A stretch of DNA of 31,855 bases from Pseudomonadota bacterium (GCA_023419055.1 JAEZYO010000413.1:1-31855), one strand, 5' to 3'; shown: positions 16,338 through 24,990, numbered from the stretch's first letter. Notes: a model not told the origin generated them from the letters alone. Numbers and translations: made by a program.

Positions 16338-17669
16338 ATGAAAATCCGCACATCCATCAGTCTCTGGATCGCCGCGGCGCTGATCGCCGGCAGCGCCCCC
16401 GCTGAAGCGCCCAAGGCCGCCGCGCCCAAGACCGACGCCCCCAAGGTTGCGAAGCCCATCTCCGCTACCGTGAAGAAGCTCGCCAACCTCCCGAGCGCCC
16501 TCAGCGAGGACGCCGTGAGGGCGCACGTCGTCTCGCCGTCCAACATCAAGAACATCCAGATGGAGGAGGTCGACGAGAGCAAAGAGGTCCGCCTGAGCGT
16601 CGCGGCCAAGAAGGTCATCTTCAAGAAGACGCCCAAGCTCAACGTGGGCGCCTTCGGCACGGCGATGCACACGCTGCTGAAGGACAACGTGGTCGGCTAC
16701 ATGCTGCAGGTGCGGCAGAACGACCAGCTCGTCTACAACCTGATCTGGAACTTCGCTCAAACGCCCGCCGACGCGAACAAGGGCTGGAACGAGAACACGC
16801 GCATGCACGTGGCGAGCGTCAGCAAGTACCTGACGGCCGTCGCCATGGTGAAGGTGCTCGACTCGAAGAACATCTCCTACGACGCGAAGATCTCGGGTTA
16901 CCTGCCGAGCCACTGGAGCAAAGGGAACAACATCGACAAGATCACGTTCCGCCACTTGCTTCAGCACAAGTCGGGCTTCTCGACGGGCGGCTCCTCTTCC
17001 GACTACGCGTTCATGAAGGCGCGCGTCGCGGCCGGGGTGCCGGCCGTGGGCAACTACGACTACGAGAACATGAATTTTGGCCTCATGCGCCTGTTGATCC
17101 CGATCATCAACGGGGACGTTCCGAAGAACGCGAGCTTCGTCAGCGACGCCGCGCTGAACGACCAGGCCTGGGACGCGGTGACCCTCTACCACTACAAGAG
17201 CTACATGCAGTCGAAGGTGTTCACGCCCGCCGGCGTGGCGAACGTCGACTTCTCTCCGGCGACCCCGAACGCGCTCGCCTACGTGTTCCCGAACGCCGGC
17301 GCGAAGGGCTGGAACTCGGGTGATCTGGCCTCGGTGGCGGGCGGCGCGGCGTGGCGGCTCTCGACCAAGGAGCTCCTCAACGTGATGGGCACCATCCGCC
17401 GCAAGAACAGCGTCATCCCCGCGGACAAGGCGCAGTACATCCTCGACAACTACTTCGGCATCGATCAGGCGATCGATACGCCCGCCGGCAAGATCTACAA
17501 CAAGAACGGCGCCTGGGGCACGGGCGACGGCAAGACCGAGCAGTGCGTCGCCTACTTCATGCCGAACAACACCGAGGTGGTAGTGTTCGTGAACTCGAAG
17601 ATCGGCGCGCAGAACTTCTCGCTGCGCGGGCTCGTCAAGGACGTGTACCTGAACTCGCTCGCCGAGTGA
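16338..17669 (+). CDS. Exported serine hydrolase of the beta-lactamase/penicillin-binding fold
   Basis: The product is 443 residues. The ATG at 16338 has AAAGGGA at ideal spacing and begins a signal peptide (ISLWIAAALIAGSAPAEA). A Lys/Ala/Pro linker follows (25-45). The nucleophile motif is ASVSK (Ser160, Lys163) and the second motif is the Tyr-Glu-Asn of NYDYENMNFG (Tyr242). Later, RHLLQHKSGFS resembles the class C/EstB-type LLxHxSG box. The third motif (K-T/S-G or H-x-G) is not obvious; NKNGAWGTG near 395 may serve. This fold includes class C beta-lactamases, DD-peptidases and esterases, and the sequence does not decide between them. I would not call it a resistance gene. Confidence 0.87.
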   Translation: MKIRTSISLWIAAALIAGSAPAEAPKAAAPKTDAPKVAKPISATVKKLANLPSALSEDAVRAHVVSPSNIKNIQMEEVDESKEVRLSVAAKKVIFKKTPKLNVGAFGTAMHTLLKDNVVGYMLQVRQNDQLVYNLIWNFAQTPADANKGWNENTRMHVASVSKYLTAVAMVKVLDSKNISYDAKISGYLPSHWSKGNNIDKITFRHLLQHKSGFSTGGSSSDYAFMKARVAAGVPAVGNYDYENMNFGLMRLLIPIINGDVPKNASFVSDAALNDQAWDAVTLYHYKSYMQSKVFTPAGVANVDFSPATPNALAYVFPNAGAKGWNSGDLASVAGGAAWRLSTKELLNVMGTIRRKNSVIPADKAQYILDNYFGIDQAIDTPAGKIYNKNGAWGTGDGKTEQCVAYFMPNNTEVVVFVNSKIGAQNFSLRGLVKDVYLNSLAE

Positions 17670-17703
17670 GCGCGAGCGGACGCTCGAGCCCTCGCGCCTC
17701 TAC

Positions 17704-17728
17704 GGAGCGTGTGGGCTCGACGCGCTCC
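17704..17728. terminator. Hairpin between convergent genes
   Basis: GGAGCGTG (17704-17711) pairs with CGCGCTCC (17721-17728) over 8 bp with one G-T pair and a 9-nt loop. It sits in the 73-bp gap between the convergent serine hydrolase and NmrA-like genes. No T-run follows on either strand, which is common for terminators in high-GC genomes but leaves this tentative. Confidence 0.4.
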
Positions 17729-17742
17729 CCGGGCCAGCGGGC

Positions 17743-18639
17743 TCAGGCGGAAGGGGCCGGGCCGCTCGCGAGCCACTCGCGGAGCGAGCGGAAGCGAAGC
17801 CCGAAGCGCGACTCGAGCGCCGAGTAGTCGAAGGGCTGCGGCTGTGTCTCCGCCATGACGACGGTGCGCAAGACGCGGCTGACTCCGGGGTGGAACGGCT
17901 TGCTCAAGAAGGCGACGCTGCGCGCGAGGCCGAGCGGCAGGGACACCACCTTCGCGCGCGCGCCGGTGTGCTCTTCATAGGCGCGAACCACGTCGCGGCT
18001 CGAGAGCTCCTCGGGGCCGCCGACGTCGATGGTCTCGTCGCGGATCTCGGGCCTTTCGAGCAGGTGCGCCGCGAGCGCCGCCACGTCGTCCGCCGCCACG
18101 AAGTTCCGAGCCAGCGTGCCCTGACCGAACAGCATGACCGGCTTGCCGCGCCGGATCGGCTCCCCGATGAGCTTGTCGGCGTGGAAGTCCATGTACGCGG
18201 TCGGCCGGAGCGTGACCGTGTGGAGCCGGCTCGCCTGGAGCACCGCCTCGATGCGAGCCTTGGTGCGCCAGAAATCGAGCGAGTGGTCCGGCGACGCGAG
18301 GTGCACCGAGAGGTAAAGGAGCCGCTCCACACCCGCGCGCTCGGCGCTCGCGATCAGGCGCTCGGTGCCCGCGCCGTCGACCGCCTCCGACGAGTACTTG
18401 CCGCGACCGACCAGGGAGTGGGCGGCGGCCACGACCGAGCCGACTCCGTCGCAGGCCTTCGTGAGGCTCTCCTCGTCGAGGAGATCGCCCTTCACCACTT
18501 CGACGCCGGGCCGCGCGAGGTCCGCGCAACGCTCCGGTGAGCGCGACATGACGCGCACCCGTTTCCCGCCGTCGGCGAGCCTCTTGACGAACGCGCGTCC
18601 GAAGATCCCAGAACCGCCGACGACGAGAGTAGTAGTCAC
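17743..18639 (-). CDS. NmrA-like / atypical SDR NAD(P)-binding protein
   Basis: The product is 298 residues with a GTG start 3 bp after the sigma-54 activator's stop, so the two are probably cotranscribed. The N-terminus TTTLVVGGSGIFGRAFVKRL is a Rossmann NAD(P)-binding loop (GGSGIFG at 8-14). VKGDLLDEESL, LYLSVHLA, LRPTAYMDF and FVAADDVAALAA match the NmrA/NAD(P)H-binding epimerase-like branch. The classical catalytic Tyr-x-x-x-Lys is not obvious, so it may be a redox sensor or bind the nucleotide without oxidoreductase activity. Such proteins also include complex I assembly factors and azoreductase-like enzymes. Its role next to the YcaO/TfuA locus is open. Confidence 0.82.
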   Translation of the reverse strand: MTTTLVVGGSGIFGRAFVKRLADGGKRVRVMSRSPERCADLARPGVEVVKGDLLDEESLTKACDGVGSVVAAAHSLVGRGKYSSEAVDGAGTERLIASAERAGVERLLYLSVHLASPDHSLDFWRTKARIEAVLQASRLHTVTLRPTAYMDFHADKLIGEPIRRGKPVMLFGQGTLARNFVAADDVAALAAHLLERPEIRDETIDVGGPEELSSRDVVRAYEEHTGARAKVVSLPLGLARSVAFLSKPFHPGVSRVLRTVVMAETQPQPFDYSALESRFGLRFRSLREWLASGPAPSA

Positions 18640-18642
18640 TGT

Positions 18643-20433
18643 TCAGCCCCGCCTGACCCGAGGGTCGCTCAAGCGCTCTTGCAGCGCCTCGACGTGTTTG
18701 CGCGCCATGCCGAGCATCCGCTGGTGGTTGCGGGACTCGAGCGCCTTGGTCTTACCGAGGGCTTCGAACGCCTTCTTCGGGTCGGAGAACTGCGCGACCG
18801 CTTCCAGGAGCACCATGCCGCGGAAGGCGTTGCCCGCGAGATCGAAGATCTCGGCGGCGGCGTCGCCGTCGTTCGCGGCCATGCCCTCGACGAGAGCGCG
18901 CGCGCTCGCCCGCAGCGTGTCGATCGCGGAAGAGGAGTCCGTGCTCGGCTTGCCCGAGTGTTCCATCACGAGCGCGGCTTCGACGTGGCCGCGAGACACC
19001 GTCGCGTGACGGGTCCGCTCGTCGCCGACCTCCGCGAGCGCGAGCATCAGCGCGCGGCGGACGACGTTGTCGAGCTGGCGCAGATTGCCCGGCCAGGTGA
19101 AGGCCTCGAGCGACTGCTCCGCGTCTTCGGCCAGAGTGACGCTGACTCCGGCTGAGACCTCGCTCACGCAACGCTTGACCATGAAGCGCGCCCAGCGCGC
19201 GATCTCGTCGCGCCGCTCGGCGAGGGTAGGCAAGCGCACGGGGAGCACGTTGATGCGGTAGTAGAGGTCGAGCAGGAAGCGACCCTCTTTCGTCGCGCGC
19301 TCGAGGTCGGCGTTGGTCCCGACGATGAAGCGCACGTCCGCTTCCTCTTCCTTCTCGGCGCCGATGGCGAGAAAGCGCTTCTCTTCGATCAGGCGGAGCA
19401 GGCTCTTTTGGACGGAGAGATCGAGTTTGTCGATCTCGTCCAGAAACAAAGTGCCGCCCTTCGCGCGCTGGAGCGCCCCCACTCCCGAGTTGATGGCGCC
19501 GGTGAAGGCGCCCTTGCGCCAGCCGAAGAGCGTGGACACCTGGAGGTCCGGCGCGACGGCGCTCAGCGCGACGACCTCGAAGGGCTTCCCCGCGCGGCTC
19601 GAAGAATCATGGCACCAGCGCGCCAATCGGCTCTTGCCCGTGCCGGTGGTGCCGCGGAGCAGGATGGTCTCGTTGTGCCGGGCGAAGGTGCGGAGGGTCC
19701 GAAGGATGGGCGCCATGGCCTTGCCGACCACGGGAAAATCGTTGATCTGTGCCCCTTCGCGCTCGCTCTCCGGCGGGAGGGTCGCGATGTAAGGAGAGGC
19801 GAGGCTCACGACGTCCGTGAGCTCGCTGAGGCAGTCGAGCCACATGTAGGGTGTGTGGATCGCCCCCGCGCAGCGCACCTCGATGCAGATCTGCCCGAGC
19901 ACGGAGGAGGTCACTCCGAGCACCGGCAAGACGAGGAGATGGGTCGTCTTGCGGGACCGCATCACCGTGAGCGTGCGATTACTGTCGAAATCGGCGAGGG
20001 ACTCTTCGGGCTCGGGTTGCCGGGTGGCGCCGGGGAAGAGCCGCACGAAAACGCCTCTTTCCAGGTCTATTTCGAGCGGGGCGAGCCCCTGAGAAACGTA
20101 TTTCCAAGCCGTGAGGGAGGAGAGCCAGGTCGAGTCGGCGAGAGCTTCGTCCGCGACGTCGGCCTCCTCGGCGTACGTCCCGAAGAAGAGCCCCTGATAG
20201 CCGCCGGAAGGGCGCAAATGAAGCGTCGCCCGCTGGACCACGTTGCGCCGGTAACGGGGCCTCGCCGCGGCGTCACAGATACGAAACAGGTGGTCGAGCA
20301 ACACCTCCGCGGCTGATTCGAACGTCGTCGCGTCCCGCAGCGCGACGAGGAGCGACCTCAGCGACTGGGGCGGCGTGGACTCGAGCTTCGACGACACGCA
20401 AGAATCGTTGCTGCCCGCCTGTTTCGGGGTCAA
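18643..20433 (-). CDS. Sigma-54-interacting AAA+ transcriptional activator
   Basis: The product is 596 residues with a TTG start (AGAGAGA upstream). Residues 1-220 are a GAF-like or uncharacterised sensory part (LLVLPVLGVTSSVLGQICIE resembles GAF strands). The AAA+ domain is complete: Walker A GTTGTGKS (261-268), the sigma-54-contacting loop KGAFTGAI (GAFTGA 308-313), Walker B GGTLFLDEID (326-335) and WPGNLRQLDN in the lid. It should therefore open sigma-54 promoters using ATP. The C-terminal 110 residues lack a standard Fis-type HTH; RGMVLLEAVAQFSDPKKAF and ALESRNHQRML may be a divergent version. It is divergent from the YcaO/TfuA gene run, and sigma-54-type promoter motifs occur within that locus, so it is a likely local regulator. 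Confidence 0.9.
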   Translation of the reverse strand: MTPKQAGSNDSCVSSKLESTPPQSLRSLLVALRDATTFESAAEVLLDHLFRICDAAARPRYRRNVVQRATLHLRPSGGYQGLFFGTYAEEADVADEALADSTWLSSLTAWKYVSQGLAPLEIDLERGVFVRLFPGATRQPEPEESLADFDSNRTLTVMRSRKTTHLLVLPVLGVTSSVLGQICIEVRCAGAIHTPYMWLDCLSELTDVVSLASPYIATLPPESEREGAQINDFPVVGKAMAPILRTLRTFARHNETILLRGTTGTGKSRLARWCHDSSSRAGKPFEVVALSAVAPDLQVSTLFGWRKGAFTGAINSGVGALQRAKGGTLFLDEIDKLDLSVQKSLLRLIEEKRFLAIGAEKEEEADVRFIVGTNADLERATKEGRFLLDLYYRINVLPVRLPTLAERRDEIARWARFMVKRCVSEVSAGVSVTLAEDAEQSLEAFTWPGNLRQLDNVVRRALMLALAEVGDERTRHATVSRGHVEAALVMEHSGKPSTDSSSAIDTLRASARALVEGMAANDGDAAAEIFDLAGNAFRGMVLLEAVAQFSDPKKAFEALGKTKALESRNHQRMLGMARKHVEALQERLSDPRVRRG

Positions 20434-20453
20434 GTCGATTCTCTCTAGGCGTC

Positions 20454-20483
20454 TTGTTGAGGGCTATTGTCGCGTGTTATGGT
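20454..20483 (+). promoter_or_regulatory. Candidate sigma-70-type promoter before the unknown/YcaO gene run
   Basis: TTGTTG (20454-20459) and TATGGT (20478-20483) are separated by 18 bp, a partial match to -35 and -10 hexamers in the gap between the activator gene and the gene at 20528. The start would fall near 20490, leaving a leader of about 38 nt. Matches are modest (3 of 6 and 4 of 6 or so), so this is a weak call. Confidence 0.3.
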
Positions 20484-20498
20484 CAGTCTGATCGCTGC

Positions 20499-20510
20499 CT
20501 GAACGTTCAG
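20499..20510. promoter_or_regulatory. 12-bp perfect palindrome between divergent activator and locus genes
   Basis: CTGAACGTTCAG is a perfect palindrome located about 18 nt before the start codon at 20528 and 66 nt before the activator start. It may be an operator or a recognition site for one of the locus regulators. A palindrome of this length can also occur by chance. Confidence 0.35.
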
Positions 20511-20527
20511 CGCTAGGAGCGGAGACG

Positions 20528-21520
20528 ATGAGCGAACCCGGGAACGGTTTGGCCGAGTGGAGTGAGGCCGACGAGGAGATCCGGCGAATGAAGGCCGAGA
20601 TCGAGGCTCTCAAGGCGTTCGTCGAAGACAAGGAGCCGGACGTCGCGGCGAAGGCGAGACAACGTCGCGACGAGCTCCTCGCCGAGGTGAGTCAGAAGGA
20701 AGCGGCGCTCGCGCGTGAGCGCTCCGAGGTGCTGCGTCGAAAGCTCGAGCGCGAGGTGCTCGAGGACCAGTATCGATACTGGCGCAAGCTCGTGCTCGAT
20801 TGTCGCGCCGCGGACACTCCGGACTTCGAGCACTTCACGCGCATGTTCGTGGAGGCGCTCGAGAACGAGTTCGCCGGTCGCGTGTTGCTCTGGTTCGCGG
20901 GCTTCCCGATCACCGGGCGGCTCGCGGGCACGGGGCGCGATCGGAACCGCGAGTTGTTGCTCACCACCACTCTCTACTTCCGCGCTCGCGACGAGGCGGC
21001 GTTCAAGGAAGTCGAGAGCTGGATCAACGCGAAGGACGACCCCAGGCATCCAGCCTGGTTCGACGACTGGCGTAAGGTCGCGTCACGCGACTGCTCGGGG
21101 AGCATCCTCTTCGAGGCGGGCGCGTGGAAGAACCAGGACGCGCCGAAGTCCGAGCCCTGGGAGCCGGTGGAGGGGGAACCCGACATCGAGCCGCAAGCGG
21201 ACGATCTCTACATCGCCGCGGAGGACGGTCGAATGTACTTGATGCGCAGCGCGGACTACCGGCCTCAACCCCAGAAGCCGAAGCTCTCGTGGCGCGAGGT
21301 GCAGGCCAAGGAGACCACCGCGACGCGCCGTACGGCGGAGCTCGTATCGAACAGCCTCGGCAACATGACTCGAGTGGTCGAGACCCAGCTCGCGCACCGC
21401 ATGATCGACGCGGGCGTGAGCCTCGCGGCCATCCCGTCCACGGGGCTGCCCACGCGCGGCAGCTATTGCTTCCTCGTCAACCTGGCTCCGTATCCCGCCA
21501 AGACGGCTTCGAGAAAGTGA
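20528..21520 (+). CDS. Coiled-coil protein of unknown family, first gene of the YcaO/TfuA run
   Basis: The product is 330 residues. The ATG at 20528 has AGGAG 8 nt upstream. Residues 10-85 are rich in Glu, Lys, Arg and Leu in heptad-like spacing (EEIRRMKAEIEALKAFVEDK, ELLAEVSQKEAALARERSEV), a predicted coiled coil. The middle (about 85-200) has aromatic, globular-type sequence such as VLLWFAGFPITGRLAG and LLLTTTLYFRARDEAAFKEV. The C-terminus contains LPTRGSYCFLVNLAPYPAKT. There is no signal peptide or membrane span, so it is cytoplasmic. I recognise no family. Its position, in the same direction and 13 bp before the next unknown gene, suggests a partner, scaffold or substrate for the YcaO/TfuA enzymes. 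Confidence 0.78.
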   Translation: MSEPGNGLAEWSEADEEIRRMKAEIEALKAFVEDKEPDVAAKARQRRDELLAEVSQKEAALARERSEVLRRKLEREVLEDQYRYWRKLVLDCRAADTPDFEHFTRMFVEALENEFAGRVLLWFAGFPITGRLAGTGRDRNRELLLTTTLYFRARDEAAFKEVESWINAKDDPRHPAWFDDWRKVASRDCSGSILFEAGAWKNQDAPKSEPWEPVEGEPDIEPQADDLYIAAEDGRMYLMRSADYRPQPQKPKLSWREVQAKETTATRRTAELVSNSLGNMTRVVETQLAHRMIDAGVSLAAIPSTGLPTRGSYCFLVNLAPYPAKTASRK

Positions 21521-21533
21521 GGGTGTGAGGATC

Positions 21534-22307
21534 ATGACCAGCAAGCGTGAATCCGAAGCTTCGCCGGCGCCGCCAGAAGCAGAGAAGTCGGCGGGAGGCG
21601 CCGCAAAACGACAGGCCTCGGCCCGGTTCGACGGTTACGACTCGTTCGACTCGCTGTACGTGGTGTCGAAGCTCACGTTGAACGCCTGCGACGCGGACCG
21701 AAAGCAGGCCGCGGTCGACCTCTCCACGGCGGTCTACGAGCTCATCGCGAAGCGCCTCAAGTGGCACCCCGTGCTCACGATCTTCTCGGAGGAGAACGGC
21801 GAGATCAAGAGCGAGGCCGTCTGGAAGCTGCCGGAGCTCCTCGAGGGTGAAAGCTACTTGAACGGCATGAGCGTGATCTCGACGTGGGACGAGTATGCCG
21901 TCCTCGCCGACCTGATCCGCGAGTGGGACATGAACCTGGTTCGCTCGCCGAGCTTCTGCCCGGTGCGGATCGAAGCCCAGCGCCGTGATCGCCTCCCGGA
22001 GGAGGCTCCTTTCGTCGACCCCGAGCTCGGAGACGAAGTTCCGGGGCTGCTCGAGAAGCGGATCCAGTTCAAAGAGGACCTGGTCGTCGCCACGCGCGAA
22101 AATGACGAGACCTTGATCCGTTACATCCCGGTCGCGGCGTACAAGAAGAACGACGTGACCAACCGCTTCCGCTTCGTCGAAACCCTGGCCAAGAACGGCG
22201 TGACGATGGCCGAGGTGACGAAGGAGGACGCGCCGACCGCGGGCTCCGAGCACCCGTTCACCTTCATCAACCTCCGCGGTTTGCGCGAGAAGACCGAGTG
22301 GTCCTGA
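21534..22307 (+). CDS. Unknown cytoplasmic protein of the YcaO/TfuA run
   Basis: The product is 257 residues from the ATG at 21534 (GAGG just upstream); a GTG at 21525 is the alternative. The first 35 residues are low complexity (Ala, Glu, Lys, Ser). The rest looks globular: FDGYDSFDSLYVVSKLTLNA, WHPVLTIFSEENGEIKSEAV, ADLIREWDMNLVRSPSFCPV, and a C-terminus ending FTFINLRGLREKTEWS. There is no signal, no membrane span and only two Cys. I do not recognise a family. It sits 13 bp after the coiled-coil gene and 50 bp before ycaO, so it is almost certainly in the same operon. It may be a docking protein or the modified substrate. Confidence 0.78.
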   Translation: MTSKRESEASPAPPEAEKSAGGAAKRQASARFDGYDSFDSLYVVSKLTLNACDADRKQAAVDLSTAVYELIAKRLKWHPVLTIFSEENGEIKSEAVWKLPELLEGESYLNGMSVISTWDEYAVLADLIREWDMNLVRSPSFCPVRIEAQRRDRLPEEAPFVDPELGDEVPGLLEKRIQFKEDLVVATRENDETLIRYIPVAAYKKNDVTNRFRFVETLAKNGVTMAEVTKEDAPTAGSEHPFTFINLRGLREKTEWS

Positions 22308-22357
22308 GCTAGCGCGCGCCCAGCACCGTCGCGGCCAAGACCACGATTTCGAAAAGC

Positions 22358-23653
22358 ATGCAAGACGCCTCGCTCGACCCAAGCTCGGGGCTCACGAGGT
22401 CGGGCGAGGGCGCGGGCGATCCCACGCGTAAAGGGTTCACGGCGGGCACGCACCGCCTGATCCCGCCGGAGCTCACCGTAGAGCGCATCCTCGCTCGGCG
22501 GGCGATCTACGGAATCACCCGCGTCGCCGACGTCACCGGGCTCGACTCGATCGGCATCCCCGTCGTCGCCGTTTATCGCCCGAACGCGCGCTCTCTCGTG
22601 ACCGCGCAGGGGAAGGGGATCACGCTCGCGGCGGCCAAGGCGTCAGGGCTGATGGAGGCGGTGGAGGCCTTTCACGCCGAACGCGTGAAGCTGCCGCTTC
22701 GCTACGCGAGCTATCGCGAGCTCAGCGCCGAGCAGCCGGTCGTCGATCCCTGGGCGCTCCCGCGCACGCGGGCGAGCCGCTTCCACGAGGACACGGAGCT
22801 CCTCTGGGTGAGCGCGTGGGACATGATGGGCGCCGAAGGGACCGAGACGGTGTTCGTGCCCTTCGAGTGTGTTCACACCAACTTCAGCTTGCCGCTTCCC
22901 GCGGGGACCGGCTGCTTCATGATGAGCTCGAACGGGCTCGCCTCCGGCAACCACCTGCTCGAGGCCATCAGCCACGGCATCTGCGAGGTCGTCGAGCGCC
23001 ACTCGAGCGCGCTGTTTCACATAGAGGTGGCCTCCGGCGCCGCCGAGCGCCGGCGTATCGACCTCGAAAGCGTCGAGGACCCGCTGTGCCTCGAGCTCCT
23101 GGAGCGCTTCGAACGAGCGGGCATCGCGGTCGGCGCGTGGGACATCACGTCCGAGGTCGAGATCCCCTGCGTGATGGTCGAGATCGTCGACGCAGAGGAC
23201 GACCCCGGGCGCCTGCTCTACGCGACTAGCGGGCTCGGGTGTCACCTGAGCCCGACCGTCGCGCTGTTGCGAGCGCTGACCGAGGCGGCCCAGTGCCGGC
23301 TCACGTACATCGCGGGCTCGCGGGACGACTCCGATCGCGACATCTACGAGCAGGCGCGCAACCGCTCGGTGATCGAGCGCGCGCGCCGCCGGCTGGTCGA
23401 CACGCGCGGGGCGGTTCGATTCGAGTCGCTGCGGGATCGCTCGACCGCGACGCTCGAGGGTGACGTCAGCCTCGAGCTCACGGCTCTCGAACGCGCGGGC
23501 GTCGGGCAAGCGCTCGTCGTCGACCTCACCCAGCGCGAGCTCGGCGTACCCGTCGTGCGCGTGATCGTCCCGGGGCTCGAGGGCATCTTCGACGTCCCCG
23601 GCTATGTCCCCGGAGCGAGGGCTCGGCGAAAGCTCGCGGAGGCCGGGCGATGA
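22358..23653 (+). CDS. YcaO-domain protein (TfuA-associated type)
   Basis: The product is 431 residues. YcaO signatures: SGLMEAVEAFHAE (96-108), SNGLASGNHLLEAISHGI followed by CEVVERHS (191-216), and RALTEAAQCRLTYIAGSRDD (305-324). These are the Glu/Arg/Gln clusters that bind ATP and Mg. YcaO enzymes use ATP to activate a backbone amide oxygen, giving azolines, thioamides or amidines. The C-terminus (GYVPGARARRKLAEAGR) lacks the Pro-rich PxPxP end of azoline-forming cyclodehydratases, and no E1-like or RRE partner is adjacent. The next gene is a TfuA protein (ATGA overlap), the combination linked to thioamide formation in thioviridamide and in methyl-coenzyme M reductase. Thioamidation is therefore the best prediction; the substrate is unknown. 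Confidence 0.92.
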   Translation: MQDASLDPSSGLTRSGEGAGDPTRKGFTAGTHRLIPPELTVERILARRAIYGITRVADVTGLDSIGIPVVAVYRPNARSLVTAQGKGITLAAAKASGLMEAVEAFHAERVKLPLRYASYRELSAEQPVVDPWALPRTRASRFHEDTELLWVSAWDMMGAEGTETVFVPFECVHTNFSLPLPAGTGCFMMSSNGLASGNHLLEAISHGICEVVERHSSALFHIEVASGAAERRRIDLESVEDPLCLELLERFERAGIAVGAWDITSEVEIPCVMVEIVDAEDDPGRLLYATSGLGCHLSPTVALLRALTEAAQCRLTYIAGSRDDSDRDIYEQARNRSVIERARRRLVDTRGAVRFESLRDRSTATLEGDVSLELTALERAGVGQALVVDLTQRELGVPVVRVIVPGLEGIFDVPGYVPGARARRKLAEAGR

Positions 23654-24990
23654 TCGTCGTCTTCGTCGGCCCGACGCTCGAGGCCGCGGTGGTGAAGCGC
23701 CTGCTGCCGGACGCAGTCATTTTGCCGCCGGTCGCCCAGGGCGATGTGCTGCGCGCCGTGGCGAACGGGGCGCGCGTGATCGGGATCGTGGACGGCTTCT
23801 TCGAGAGCGTCCCCGCGGTCTGGCACAAGGAGATCTTGTGGGCGATGAGCCAGGGCGTCCACGTGTACGGCGCCGCGAGCATGGGCGCCCTGCGCGCCGC
23901 GGAGCTCGCCGAGTTCGGCATGGTGGGCGTGGGCGAGATTTACGAGCGCTTCCGGCGCGGCGAGTACGAGCGCGACGACGAGGTGACCGTCGTTCACGGC
24001 GACGCCGCCTCGGGCTACCGAACCGTGTCGGTGGCACTGGTCGACATCCGCGCGACCCTCGAGCGCGCGGAGCGGGAAGGGATCATCGACGATGATCTTT
24101 CGCGCCGCTTGCTCTTGGACTCCGAGCGAACCTTCTATGCGGAGCGCAACTGGCACCGCCTCGCGCTCGCGGCCGAGCGGGAGTGTCCCCACGAGCGGCG
24201 CGAGCAGGTCACTTCCTGGCTGTTCCTGAACGCGGTCGCGCAGAAGAAGGCGGACGCGCGCGCCCTGATCGAGCGACTTTCGGAGGACCGGGCCGTGTGG
24301 GAGACGCCGAAGCGCGTCGACTATCATTTCGAGTACACCGAGTTCTTTCGGCTCGCTTCACGACGTGATGGGCGTTGGGGCGAGGGCGCAGGGCTCGATC
24401 GCAGCGAGGCGCTGCTGGACGAGCTCCGCCTGCAAGGCGTCGAGCGCTACGCGGCCGCAGCCCAGTCGGGCCACGAGCGAGCTCGTGCGCTCGAGCAGGC
24501 GATGGCTGACGGCTTCGAGGCCTCGGTCGAGCAAATCGAGGCAGTGTGGGCCGAGCTCATCGCGCGGCACGGGCTCGACAGCGCCGAGAAGCGGCAGGCC
24601 TGGTGCGGCGAACGCGGGCTCGAAGGTGAGGAGTTCGTGCGCTTCCTGCGCGAGGAGGCGGCCGTGACCTACGTGCGCCAGCACCGCGCCGACGCGGCGC
24701 CCCGGGCGGTCCTCGATCACCTTCGTCTCGAGGGCAGCTACCCCGAGCTCGCGCGCCGCGCTCGCGAGAAGCAGGCGCGAGCCCGTGAGGTCCCGAGCGA
24801 AGAACCGTCCGAAGCCGACGTGCTGCGCTGGTACTACGAGGAGCGGCAACGCGGCTCGGTCCCCGAGGATTTGGCCGAGCACGCCCGCCGGCTCGAGCTT
24901 CCGCATCGCGAAGTCTGGATCGAGATCCTACGTCGAGAGTATCGTCTCCACGCGCGGTCCACCGAGCGGGGCCCGCGCGCCGCCCGCTGA
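23650..24990 (+). CDS. TfuA-domain protein with a long C-terminal extension
   Basis: The product is 446 residues, with its start overlapping the ycaO stop (ATGA). The TfuA core fills the first half: VFVGPTL (4-10), VIGIVDGFFESVPAVWHKEI (43-62), GVHVYGAASMGALRAAELAE (69-88) and DDEVTVVHGDA. TfuA works with YcaO in thioamidation, probably delivering sulfur or aiding activation; the mechanism is not settled. Residues from about 200 to the end are a highly charged, helical extension (many Glu, Arg and Ala, for example RREKQARAREVPSEEPSEAD-like runs). This may be a substrate- or partner-binding arm. A 6-bp gap separates it from the kinase gene, so they are in one transcript. Confidence 0.9.
   Translation: MIVVFVGPTLEAAVVKRLLPDAVILPPVAQGDVLRAVANGARVIGIVDGFFESVPAVWHKEILWAMSQGVHVYGAASMGALRAAELAEFGMVGVGEIYERFRRGEYERDDEVTVVHGDAASGYRTVSVALVDIRATLERAEREGIIDDDLSRRLLLDSERTFYAERNWHRLALAAERECPHERREQVTSWLFLNAVAQKKADARALIERLSEDRAVWETPKRVDYHFEYTEFFRLASRRDGRWGEGAGLDRSEALLDELRLQGVERYAAAAQSGHERARALEQAMADGFEASVEQIEAVWAELIARHGLDSAEKRQAWCGERGLEGEEFVRFLREEAAVTYVRQHRADAAPRAVLDHLRLEGSYPELARRAREKQARAREVPSEEPSEADVLRWYYEERQRGSVPEDLAEHARRLELPHREVWIEILRREYRLHARSTERGPRAAR

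Noticed and set aside
16137..17192. A long minus-strand frame that continues upstream from the PAP2 gene
   Set aside because: It lies antisense to the serine hydrolase gene, which has a signal peptide, catalytic motifs and a good ribosome site. The extension has no family signal and is an artefact of high GC.
16338..17669. Calling the serine hydrolase a beta-lactamase resistance gene
   Set aside because: Only the SxxK and YxN motifs are clear. The third motif is not typical of class C enzymes, and DD-peptidases and esterases share this fold.
22358..23653. Azoline-forming cyclodehydratase (classical TOMM) assignment for YcaO
   Set aside because: No E1-like or RRE partner and no Pro-rich PxPxP C-terminus; a TfuA partner is directly coupled instead.
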